This document shows, piece after piece, positions 33,001 through 42,580 of a DNA stretch of 64,000 bases. The DNA lies in the NCBI GenBank assembly GCA_963930655.1, contig OZ005611.1:1185501-1249500 (forward strand). Reading direction: 5' to 3'. The notes below the pieces were generated by a model that made no database searches, had not been told where the DNA came from, and saw nothing but the letters and a program-made list of their open reading frames with translations. The translations under genes and the position numbers were made by a program. Numbering within the stretch: the stretch's first letter is position 1; each line of letters opens with the position of its first letter. This DNA is from Myrica gale. Lineage: Eukaryota > Streptophyta > Magnoliopsida > Fagales > Myricaceae.

Positions 33001-34043
33001 GAAGGGGTAAGTATATAGTTTCCTCCATAGTGCAAGTGGCTTTTCCCTTCGTTGTGACATTGTCCAGTCTCTGGGACTCATCAGAATTAGTTCATTGTCT
33101 TCCTGTGGGGTTCTCATTTGTAGGTCCTCTCCAGCATAAGCTTCTTAGAGCTTTGCTTCCTTTATGGTCAAGTTCGTTACCAACTTTGCCAGTAACTGCA
33201 CCCGCAAGAAAAGATGCATTGAATGCCAATGATGTCTCTGAAGGTCGTGTGCGGCATCAAAGATCATCAAGGATGGATCCAAGAAAAGTCCTGCTCATTA
33301 TTGCGCTTATGTAATTCTTTTTTTGTTCTTCTTTCATTATCTTTAATTTTGATATGACTCCAGTTTTAATTCTAAGTTTTTGTTTTATATCGAATTTTTG
33401 CTTTTTTAGGATAAAGATAAGTAGAAATAAGGAAAAAAAAAAACAAGAAAAGTGGAAGGATTCAAGAATTGGATGTTTTTGTTGCTAGATGTGGTGGTCG
33501 AGTTCTAGTAGCATTGGAATTTGCTTTAGGCTGAACAGTGAAGGTGGGACCCATTGCTAACCAGCATAATTTTAGAACAAACCTTCTGTGAATCTGTGCC
33601 AAACATTGGTTGGTCCAAATCACCTGTAGGATAAGTCTCTGCCAGTCATATTATTGCATGATCTTCTGAGGTTTCCTTTTATTGGACCATTTTTTTTTCT
33701 TTCCTTGGATGATTAAATGACCTTAAGTTCTGGACTTGTAATTTTCTCAGTGGCTGTCAACGGTGCAAATTAAGGTTCAGAAGATAATTTGGTTGTTTCT
33801 CTATTCTGTCCATTTACTGGGTTCAACTTCTCAATTTCATCATAATACTTCTATTCTTACTACTAATGAGCTGATACAAGGACTGAAATAGAGATGTGAA
33901 ACAATCACTTTTCTCTTTTCTTTTAAGCTAATGCATGTGTTTTGATCGTGTGCAGGGCATGCATGGCAACCATGGGTATTTTGTATTACAGACTTGTGCA
34001 ACGGGGTTTCGGTGGGGAGCTGCCTGAGGAAGAGCAGCAGTGA
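27002..34043 (+). CDS. ZFPL1: Zinc finger protein-like 1 (ZFPL1) homologue, B-box/RING-type membrane protein
   Basis: Nine exons: 27002-27025, 27450-27530, 28746-28866, 28984-29078, 29389-29460, 32221-32490, 32898-33006, 33124-33310, 33956-34043. They join to 348 residues in one frame. Residues 4-35 form a B-box-like Cys/His cluster (CKCRKATKLYCFVHKVPVCG). Residues 54-104 form a RING-like domain: CSQC, GCLHVIHTNC and CPAC. A Ser-rich linker follows, then one membrane segment at about 313-331 (KVLLIIALMACMATMGILYY) and a short acidic tail, a C-terminal anchor. Human ZFPL1 (310 residues) has the same order and lies in the cis-Golgi, where it helps keep Golgi structure through GM130. The plant homologues are conserved, but their role is less defined. 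Intron 5 (2.76 kb) is unusually long because of a 904 bp Mutator-type insertion. Confidence 0.9.
30345..30440 (+). repeat. Short tandem repeat of a TCTCCGAAGAATCCTCCCA unit in ZFPL1 intron 5
   Basis: The word CCGAAGAATCCTCCCA appears three times, with a shorter variant TTCGAAGAATCCTAGGG between the first and second. The units are spaced about 21 to 38 bases apart, so the array is irregular. It can be read as an open frame of Ser/Pro/Asn-rich repeats, but it sits inside an intron and has no other coding signs. Confidence 0.65.
31092..31995. mobile_element. Non-autonomous Mutator-type (MULE) foldback element in ZFPL1 intron 5
   Basis: A 904 bp element starts GGGTAAATTGCTCCGTACG and ends with the inverted counterpart CGAAGCAATTTACCC. 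It is flanked by a perfect 9-base direct repeat TATCTTCAA at 31083-31091 and 31996-32004; 9 bp is the target-site length of Mutator-like elements. The inverted arms are long, about 213 bp left (to about 31304) and 226 bp right (from about 31770). They carry CACGTG three times each (31232, 31250, 31294; 31774, 31828, 31846). Between them lie A/T-rich spacers and a strongly GC-rich core (about 31385-31730) with its own inverted repeats. No transposase is encoded. Confidence 0.85.
31489..31567. repeat. Perfect 26-bp inverted repeat in the GC-rich core of the MULE
   Basis: Positions 31489-31514 and 31542-31567 are perfect reverse complements with a 27-base loop. The arms are about 70% G+C. Nearby the words GGCGGCCAGCGGAGGGAG and GGGGACCTCCCCCATCC each occur twice in direct orientation, so the core is built from rearranged copies of a few GC-rich modules. 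Confidence 0.85.
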
Positions 34044-34341
34044 ATATTAATAAAATTGTGATGCAGTTCAGGTGCTGCTGCTTTTACAGAGACCTGCAAT
34101 TACTGGTGCTTCTGCTGCTTTGTTTTTTTTGTTCTGGCCAAGATCTCTGAACAAATTGCTGGTTTTCGGTGAAACATGCAAGTGGATTGTTGGGAAATTT
34201 CATTTCGGTGAAAAGTTACATATATTTGCTGTCTTTTTCTGTTTCTATTTTTGTTTATTACCTTTAACCCTTAACTTTCTAGGTCTGTTTGAATTTAGTT
34301 GGAAGTTAAAAGGAAAATATTTTGTAATTATGTATTTGTTT

Positions 34342-34347
34342 AATAAA
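34342..34347 (+). terminator. Likely polyadenylation signal of the ZFPL1-like gene
   Basis: AATAAA lies about 300 bases after the stop codon at 34041-34043. An earlier AATAAA is present immediately after the stop but is too close for a normal 3' UTR. The assignment is based on position only. Confidence 0.4.
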
Positions 34348-34399
34348 CATGCAAGACCAATGTTGCCCAGAGTCTCTTAAGTCCGTAATGTCTGATATT

Positions 34400-36148
34400 G
34401 TTCTTTTAGTTTTTGGAAGCTTGGGGCGATTTAACCTATTGCTTACGTTAATGAGATCAAGGTCTATATTCCGGTTGGAACCTACGTCTTTCACCACTTC
34501 TTCCGGAAAAACTTGTGTCTTCCCGTTTGTTTGGTCGGTTGCGGGGCCTTTGTTCGAGTGATGTCGTAATACATTGTTGAGAGCAGTGGACTAAAGAAAG
34601 AGGTTTACGATCCTGCCATTTTTTTTCTTGAATTATATCGGCTTGCATTACAAGGCTGAAGATCCTGCCATTTTTTATAGTTAAAACAGCAAGCTTATAT
34701 TAAGATCAAGAGGGTTGGAAAATCACACGCATCGTCCCGTCGCTGGTTGACCGGTGCAGAAATTTTCTCCAGTCGATGTAGATGTCTTCCCAGTCGGTCG
34801 TGGTCTTCAAAAGCTTCCAGAAAGACGTAGATCTAGCCACCAAAATTGCAGAAAAAAGTCCCTAAAAGTGACCAGAAAGAAGAGTTTATTGAGGGATCTG
34901 ATCACATATGGCAAGAGCAGATGAGGAGAGGGGGCACTCCCGCCGCTGGAAAAGGAGGTAAGAGGAAAGGTTCAGACAAACAAGGAGAAAAAAATTATAG
35001 AGAGAAGCTATAACCCTTCTCTCTCTTGAAGATCCTGCCATTTGAATCTTAAATGATGGGCCTTATTTGATCAGTCAAATGATCAAACGACTTCGAACAT
35101 GTTTATAAAGTATTAATACAATATTTACATGATTGGTTTTTATTGTCGGGGATTTTTTTTATTATGCACAAATGAGTTTTACGAGGGAAATGGGTTGAGG
35201 TGGATGAACCGAGTCCGGGTGAATGTAGTTTGTGTACCAAAATTTTATTCCCTTTAAAATTTTAACACAATTAAATATTACAATATAATCTCTCTCTCTC
35301 CATCAAATCATTACTATTTACTAAAAAAAATATAAAAAATTACCTCTCTATTTACTTTTTCACTAAACCCAATACCTAAAATTTTAACAACACTAAAATT
35401 TTACAACACAAACACAACCTAAGTTGACTGTGGACTGGACTTGGGCGTACGTGTGCAAAGGAAAAGATAGAGGTGCCCCACCATACTCTATGAAATATAT
35501 ACAAAGTCGTAAACCTTTCTTATCGGCTCGGCTAGCCTTCAATATCCTATTCGTGTCTGAAGTTGAACTGTCGGAACTCACTACGTTGCATAAAACACAC
35601 GAGACTTCCGTAGAATACTTAGGAAAGGTTGATCCCAGCAAGAACGATTTTTAGTTTTTTTGTATAATTTAGTGTCATCTAATACACAATTAATACGAGA
35701 CTTAATACATACTTATATGAAATATTCAGAATCAATGTTAATATAATTGAAGATATCCTGCAGAGTTATTTATAACGAAAATTTAAAACTAGAAGTATAT
35801 ATAATATCTACATATATATATATATTATTGTGGTTAAAACTGGATTAATTACCTGTTTTATATAAAAAGAAAAATCGAAGACCGTAAATACGGATAGAGT
35901 ATTACCAATTGTTATTTTTCGTGATATATTCCAATGTTCATGTAATTGTCAAATCAACGCTTATAAGTCTGCAAAATGGTGTGAGACAATATCAAAATAA
36001 GAATTAACAATCAATTTTTTTTATTGAACATTGTGAGATTATATTCAAGATAATGAAATTATATGTCAAAGTCAAACAAAAGTTAGAGCACTGCAAGTTG
36101 ACAATAAATATCGCGGAATTTAAATCTAATATATATATATTACAAATA
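34400..36148. other. Intergenic DNA without a recognised gene
   Basis: The word GATCCTGCCATTT recurs three times (near 34610, 34664 and 35033), which suggests an old rearranged repeat, but no ends or frames can be defined. A MITE-like segment lies at 35228-35413. The rest is AT-rich and shows nothing further. Confidence 0.55.
35228..35413. mobile_element. Short MITE with GTTTGTG ends
   Basis: The left end GTTTGTGTACCAAAATTTTA and the complement of the right end, GTTTGTGTTGTAAAATTTTA, match at most positions. The interior is AT-rich with CTCTCTCTC runs. It is a more diverged member of the group seen at 12198, 18474 and 25861, in the opposite orientation. Confidence 0.5.
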
Positions 36149-36860
36149 GCTTAAATATTACGTATATTCTTGGGGTTTTAACTTTTTCTTGAAAATGTCC
36201 CTAGGATAAAATTTGTTATCCCGCCGTCCTTGGGGTTTAACTTTTTCCTGTAAATGCCCCTAGGGTAAAATTTGTTATCCCGCCATTCCTGGGGTTTATT
36301 GAGATTCTCAGTCATGTGCTATCTGCCGTCCAAAAAATGACGGAAGTTGAGGACGTGTCAAACACCCTCACGTCATCTCCTTTAAAGTACGACACCTGTC
36401 CACTATTTGCCTAATTTGCATGCCTACCTATAAGGGTGAGTACCGAAACAGATGGGTTCCGGTTCCAGTACTCACCGGAATGGAACCGGAATTTTCGGAA
36501 ACGGAATCCGGAAATTCCGGTTCCAAAACTTCGTGACAGATTCTCTAAAGCAATGCGATTATTTCCCTCCCTATGTTTAAAGCACTATTTAATCCATTGT
36601 TCCAAAACTTTATACATTAAATAAATCTGATCTAATCATACACCATGTTGTTAATAAACTTCATGATGCCGTCCTGTAATATACATGTGCTTTACAAACT
36701 AATAGTTTAGGTTTTATTCAAATGACATATACACACATAAAATGCGACACAAAAAAGCGTCAACCAATTTACAACCACATAACCCAACACCAGAAACAAA
36801 TTAACAAATCAACTCCAAATCAGGAATAATTCAAATATATTTCTACCAGACCTGAGTGTT

Positions 36861-37283
36861 TTAGCTAGAGAAACAACCAAGGAGCTTCTTTGGAGTATTT
36901 CCAGTGGCCCGATACTTTGCAGCCATTTCCTCTGCCTTTAGAAGATCTTCCCCATGATTAGTTTCAATAGCTGCCCTCTTTTCTTCTGCCGTCATAGGGC
37001 AGTGCACTGGAGTCGGCGATGAGAGAGATCCCGAGAGAGAGAAAGAGAAACTAAGAGGGAGTGAGCCGAGAGGAGAGGGCCAGTCGCCGGTGGAGGATCT
37101 GAGAGGGAGTGAGCTAAGAAGTAGCCAGACGCCGGACTCAGGTGTGGGGTGGGGGGCTGTTGCTGGAGGCTCCGCGGCTGAGAGCTGAGAGATCTGTGAG
37201 GTGAGCGAGAGAGATGAAGATTTCGGCGAGAGAGAGAATGTCGAGACTTTTGAGAGTTTTCGAAAAAAACTTAGAGGTTTCAT
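36861..37283 (-). CDS. Uncharacterised 140-residue ORF inside the hAT-like element
   Basis: An ATG-led frame starting MKPLSFFRKLSKVSTFSL and ending NTPKKLLGCFSS. I do not recognise the protein. The first two-thirds are Ser/Pro/Leu-rich and look like a translated leader or signal-like region. The last about 45 residues (MTAEEKRAAIETNHGEDLLK onward) are charged, predicted helical, and have the composition of a real protein C-terminus. The reading frame sits wholly inside a non-autonomous transposon, so it may be a piece of a host gene picked up by transduplication. Whether it is transcribed or translated cannot be seen. It could also be a chance frame in G/C-rich DNA. Confidence 0.35.
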   Translation of the reverse strand: MKPLSFFRKLSKVSTFSLSPKSSSLSLTSQISQLSAAEPPATAPHPTPESGVWLLLSSLPLRSSTGDWPSPLGSLPLSFSFSLSGSLSSPTPVHCPMTAEEKRAAIETNHGEDLLKAEEMAAKYRATGNTPKKLLGCFSS

Positions 37284-37303
37284 GAACTTCTGTAGACTGT
37301 GTG

Positions 37304-37383
37304 GTGACCTGGGTCGTTTTGACCCAGGTCACGCAACTCCTGTTTTTTTTAACAAGGGCTCAAACGACACCGTTTGAGCCCTT
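37304..37383. repeat. Two adjacent perfect hairpins in the hAT-like element
   Basis: The first has 12-base arms GTGACCTGGGTC / GACCCAGGTCAC at 37304-37315 and 37321-37332, with a 5-base loop. The second has 13-base arms AAGGGCTCAAACG / CGTTTGAGCCCTT at 37354-37366 and 37371-37383, with a 4-base loop. They lie just upstream of the ORF's ATG, on its minus-strand side. Confidence 0.85.
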
Positions 37384-37519
37384 AAATTATTATTATTTTT
37401 TTAAAATGGAATCGAAAAATTCCGGCATTTACGCCTGAACCGAAAAATTCAGGAATATGCCTGAACCGGTACCGGAATTTCGATTTCCGGCGGATGATTT
37501 CATCACCCTTACCTACCTA

Positions 37520-37690
37520 CGAGCTGATATTTGACAGATAGTGGACAAGTGTCGTGGTTTTAGGCAGATAGTGGACAGATGTGGACATGTGTGCCTACCT
37601 ACATGCAAATTAGGCAGATAGTGGACAAGTGTGCTACCTACATGCAAATTAGGCAAATGGTGGACATATGTGCCTACCTACATGCAAATT
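37520..37690. repeat. Minisatellite-like tandem repeats in the right arm of the foldback element
   Basis: Units of about 45-60 bases containing GGCAGATAGTGGACAAGTGT and TGCCTACCTACATGCAAATT occur about four times in tandem, with small changes in length. They follow directly after the right end of the nested hAT-like element. A single related unit is present in the left arm near 36395-36425. Confidence 0.7.
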
Positions 37691-37869
37691 AGGGACATGG
37701 TTGAGAATCTCAATAAACCTCAGGGACGGCGGGACAACAAATTTTACCCTAGGGACATTTCTAGGAAAAAGTTAAACCCAGGGACGGCGAGACAACAAAT
37801 GTTACCCTAGTGGCATTTACAAGAAAAAGTTAAATCCCGGAAATATACATAATATTCAAGCCTAAATAT

Positions 37870-40578
37870 TAACGTCGCTGACTTTGCAAGAGAATGGGAG
37901 ATAAATACTGAAAAATCAAAATTAAATTGACAAATAATAAAATTAGAATTTTAAAGAGGTTACATTCGAAAGTCAATTAGCTAATTATTATAAAAGAGAC
38001 TCAAATACGAAAAATAAAAGAGTCTACAAGGTGAAAGCCACAAAAAGTCATTGATTATTAACCATAGTCGAACCTATAATATAAGGAGTTGACTTGGAGA
38101 AAATTAAAGCACTAGTACTAGGGGTTTTCTACGAGCTCATGAAAGCGAACCTCACCGAACTGGCCTGTTGATAATTTAAATGGTCAATAATTTAAGAAAA
38201 AGATTGGTAAGCTAAAATAGAGCTTTCAACGTCGACTTTATACTCCAAAGTCTAACCCAAAATACATAGATAAATAAGGGAGAAAAATCTATAAAAAAAA
38301 ATCCTGGTCAACGTGCGTCCCTAGATATTATACCATTGAAAAAAGAAGAAAATTAAGTTCGACCCCGTGCTAGAAATTGAAAATCTAATAATAATAATCT
38401 CCTCACTAGGATGGCCTAGACAGAAACGATTAATCATTAATTAATTAAAAAAATATTTTTATTCCTTTTTTTTCTCAAAATTTTAAAATTTAGTTTACAT
38501 TCCAAGATCAATATCCTACAAGCTGAAAAAGAACCTGGGTAAATGATTAAAACCCTACTAGTGGTACTATTAAATCCGGTTTTTCGTAACATTAATTTGT
38601 CTTCGTTGTTTTAAGTGAAAACCAAGCTTTAATTCATTAATTTGTAATAAATAAACCGGTGGTCCAAGATATTATCTGGATCCAATCATTTCTGCCATGC
38701 CACTCAAAATATAGCTAGTGGAGTACTGCACAAAGTGTAAATTTGTATTAATTAAGTTTAATCCGTCCTTAATTTAAAAAATAGGAGTTGACTCTTAAGA
38801 AATTTTCTTAACAATTACGTAGATTCATCTATACTAATTTTATTAAATGAATATTAATTACTACAAAGATTAAAATTATTTTAACGTATTTGTAATTCAA
38901 ATTAACCTCGTATTAACTCGCCAGGACATTACTAAAGATGAAAAATTGCATCTTCCATTAATTATTCAATATTATTGTAATTACGTTGACATGAATAAAT
39001 TAAGAAGCCAAGAGATAAATCAAATAACCTTGATGAGTATAAAAATTCGTTATAACCTTTCGGAGCTATAAACTCGAATTAATTAATTAAGGAGATGACT
39101 TTTAATTTGGACAAAATTAATGCTGTTCGTCAGACTTTTCGCTACATGCCGCTGATTTTCATTACAAAACTGTTTGACAAGTCTCTGAAAAAGATTATAA
39201 TCTTTTTAAATCTAATTATCATTTGATTAACGTTACCAAAATAAAAAAAAAAAGAAAAAAAGAGAAAGAAATATAAGTAAACGTATGTACATGAAATATT
39301 GTCGCACTTTGGGTTATTACTCGCATAATGATAGCAGCCTCCCTATCGCAATTACATCTTCGATCTCGGCATCTACAGACGAATTAAGCATAATTAATGT
39401 AACATGCAAGCTGTGATCAATACACGAGACATCAGAAAGAACCTACTTAATTATATAATTATATGTATGAAAAGTAAAGTATGATATATATATATATATC
39501 CACATGCGCTAGTTATAACTATTGCTAAACCTAGCCAATTAAAATTTACGTACTGCTTTAAATGAATTAATTTAACTGATAAAAACGGCCATGATCATTG
39601 TAGTTAATAATTAATTTTTAATAATAGTTGCAATAATTATACTATATATATATATATTAGTTGATCACTAGCTAGACTTTGATGGTAAATCTTTCGGTAC
39701 TGCTCCTAGCTAGGCCATTCAGAGTAATTTTGAAAAAAAAGGGTATATTATTTAAATATCGTGGCGCAACATGAATTAGCTAGACACATAATCATAGCCA
39801 CTAGCTAGGAATTACTTCACCAAGGGCTCTGAGCCGAGGCTGAGGTATTGAAATAATTAACCCGAGAAAATAAATCAGAGTTGAGTTTATATATACTCGT
39901 GAAAGCAACAAAAATACTCCTCTTAATAAATGTACTTTTGTTTAGGAGAAAGATTAATCATGAATGCATTGCTCGGCTTTCTATAGGGTGTGTCGACGGA
40001 AAGTCTGATCACAAACCGCGCGAACGTGCTTGGGAAGATGAATGGAGTACTTATTCATGAAAAATCAAAAGAAATTCACTTTTCTCGAAGTGATTGATTA
40101 AGTCTAATACCCCGATTCCCCCCTCCCTCTCTCTTCTATCTGTAAAAGAAATGCAGAAAAATAAGGCGCAATTGCACAGTTAATTTGCTACTCTGAACGA
40201 GAATATATATATATACGAGCAGAATAAGATCATTAGTTAGTGAGAATATATTACGCGGAATGTTTAGTTTCCTGATGTTACCGCAGTGCACAGCACAATA
40301 AGAAGGCTGATTTTCAGTCAATTTCTAGTCCGGTTGCTTGGCCATGCATATATGCATTAGTTAGTTGGCGGTAGAGTCGGCTTTGTAAACTCTGATCTCT
40401 TTTTCCACCACCACCGTCTTCTTCTTCTTCTTTCTAAGTCCACTTTTGAAAGATCCTACTGGGATATCTAGTTGAGATATTATATATATGCAAAAGAAAT
40501 ATAAACATGCTCGTGCTTTTGAAAATCTTTTAAGTACAAATCTCTTCCAGTTAAAGTTATAGCGACATGCAGTGGTTA
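37870..40578. other. AT-rich intergenic DNA
   Basis: No open frame with recognisable content on either strand. Short AT microsatellites occur (for example near 39488-39500 and 39643-39656). Nothing else is supported. Confidence 0.6.
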
Positions 40579-42579
40579 GTGGCGGAACCAGGATTAGAAG
40601 TCAACTATGGCGAACTTTTAAAGCAAAATGACTAATTTTTTTTTCATACATAATGCTAAAAACTGTCTTAGAATTACAATAAAAAAATTAAAGACTAAAA
40701 ATATTTAAAATATTGAAATACACATATCGTACTATGTACTACGACTAAGAGGGGGCAATTGGATCATGCGTTTCTGCATCTTCTGAAAATGTTGCAAAAC
40801 GACTTCGTTCTCTATAGTTTCAAAGATTTTCCGCTCGATGTACACTATCATGCAATCATTCATCCAGTCATCTCTCATCCGATTACGCAAATCAATATTG
40901 ATAATTTTCATCGCAGAGAACACTCTCTCAACAGTTGCAGTCGCAACTGGTAAGATCAATACCAACTCAATAAGCTGATAAACTAGTGGATACAAAATAT
41001 TCTTTTTGGTCTCAACCATCTTCACAGCAAGACCTCAAATATCTTGAAGCCTAGAAAAGCATCATGTAATCTAACATCTCTAATGTAAGTGTCAAGTTGA
41101 TCTCTAAGAAATAACTTCTCAGTTATTGAGAAATATATTGGATAAAACTCAGTAAGATGACATAACTTATAAAGGGCAAATGTTGAGAATGAGTCCATTG
41201 GATCAAGACATGTTATGCAAAGAAGTAACTACGTACTTGCTACTGTGAAACGATCATTCATCTCTTGAACAATTAAATCAATAATCTGGCAAAACACTTC
41301 CACACGAAAATAATACAAATAAGTAATTGTTTACACTCCACGCCTCAAACGACCACAAGTTGTTATAATATCTTCCATATTGGGCACATTGATAGAATTA
41401 TTCAGACAAAATGTTTTGACTTATTCTAAAAATTCATCTCATCCTATCTCCCTCAACTCCTGCAACCGTTCTCTCACAACTCTAATCAAAATCATAGCAT
41501 TAACAATGTCTTGATCCTTTTGCTGTAAAGCTTGTGACATTAATGCATTTGTAAGATATATAACTAAATCAATCAAATAATCAAATAATTTCTCCCAAAT
41601 TATTAGTTCTCTAAGATATATAGCTAAATCAATCAAGTATACCGAAACATTTAAAATTAAAGAGAGAACCTGCAACTATTCCTAGACATTGACAAAAAGA
41701 AAGATGCTGGTGAAAAATCAAAATGCAATAATTCTATTTTATATATAATTAATTCTGCATAACGTGCCCTAATTTGGAATCAAAACATATTCAAGATAAT
41801 TACAAATTCTCAATCTCAAATTCTCAAATCTCAATCATACATTCATACAAATTAATTTCATAAGACAAGATAATCATAAACTGAACAATTTCAAAATATA
41901 AGGATAAATTAATTCACAAAAAATGCACTTAAATTCACAATTTCACCCAAAAAATCATTCGGGAATTGGACATTGATCAACCCTTCAAAATCAAAATTAT
42001 TAAATCCAACATAATTTATAATTTTATTAGCTCTTAGGAGTGGACAGAGCCAAGAGGTCCGTGGCGCGACAGACAACAGTGGCTGCACGGTGGGGCAGAG
42101 AAAATCTGAGAAGTAAGGCTTGAGGGATAAAGAGAATCATATTTAGAGAAGTAAGAAGAAAGGAAGGAAAGGATGAAAGCCATACCTAGGCGGTAGGCGG
42201 TAGCTAATGGCGTTGAGACTTGAGAGAGAGCGAGAGAGGCACTGTTGCACCGGTACTAGTACGTTAACGTCGTTGTCGTGTGTTTGTGAGAAAGAGACAT
42301 TGATACTTGAGAGAGGTACAAATAGAATTTTAGAAGGTTAACAAAAATTTGAAACTATGTCTTTCTGTCTTCAGCAGTGTGAGAGAAAATCTGATAGAGA
42401 GGGCTGAGAGAGAAAAAACGGTGCGTGCAAGCCATGAAAAAACATCAAACAGATGTAAAAATTTATTTTTGTTTGGGCTCTGGGCTCAACCATGACGGGC
42501 TCAGGCCAACCTATTTATAAAAAAAAATATTTTGGGCGGAGCCAACCATGGCGACTGCCATGGCTTGGTTCCGCCAATG
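40579..42579 (-). mobile_element. hAT DNA transposon remnant A (middle and C-terminal parts of the transposase)
   Basis: The ends are TGGCGGAACCAGGATT (left) and TTGGTTCCGCCA (right), inverted over about 11 bases. On the minus strand the C-terminal hAT dimerisation domain is readable at 40740-41025: YPLVYQLIELVLILPVATAT, VERVFSAMKII and DEWMND-like DDWMND. A middle fragment (41439-41675) ends ERLQELREIG, as in TTF-zinc-finger hAT transposases. Frames change between the pieces and stops are present, so it is inactive. The N-terminal zinc finger is not found in this element. The part from 42020 to 42480 looks like its former 5' UTR. Confidence 0.75.
40740..41025 (-). pseudogene. hAT transposase C-terminal dimerisation domain (fragment)
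   Basis: The frame encodes the conserved hATC block: LPVATATVERVFSAMKII, then LRNRMRDDWMNDCMIVYIER, then LQHFQKMQKRMIQLPPL near the stop. This is the part that mediates dimerisation in hAT transposases and is found at the C-terminus of zinc finger MYM-type 1-like plant proteins. It is joined to no intact upstream frame. Confidence 0.8.
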
Positions 42580-42580
42580 T

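Larger units (their letters stand above)
36431..37511. mobile_element. Nested hAT-like non-autonomous element with 8-bp TSD and captured-looking ORF
   Basis: A 1,081 bp element with short inverted ends TAAGGGTGA...TCACCCTTA is flanked by the perfect 8-base direct repeat CCTACCTA at 36423-36430 and 37512-37519. An 8-bp target site and TAAGGGTG-type ends fit the hAT superfamily. Both subterminal regions are crowded with CCGGAATT / GGAACCGG words (36455-36530 and 37405-37495), as expected for transposase binding sites. The interior contains an ATG-led 140-codon frame on the minus strand and two perfect hairpins. It encodes no transposase. Confidence 0.8.
36149..37863. mobile_element. Long-arm foldback (Mutator-like style) element, split by a nested hAT-like insertion
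   Basis: The ends are inverted copies of one another: GCTTAAATATTACGTATATT on the left and the complement of the right end, GCTTGAATATTATGTATATT. Each arm contains two tandem copies of a roughly 58 bp unit built around GGTTTAACTTTTTC and TAAAATTTGTTATCCCGCC (left near 36171 and 36228; right near 37720-37840). Further in, the arms share GGTTTATTGAGATTCTCA. A target-site duplication is ambiguous because the flanks resemble the ends. Its interior is interrupted by the element at 36431-37511, so its original length was roughly 0.6 kb. Confidence 0.65.

Noticed and set aside
36149-36160. A 9-base TSD TAAATATTA for the large foldback element
   Set aside because: The word overlaps the inverted ends themselves, so it cannot be told from the terminal repeat; the TSD is left open.
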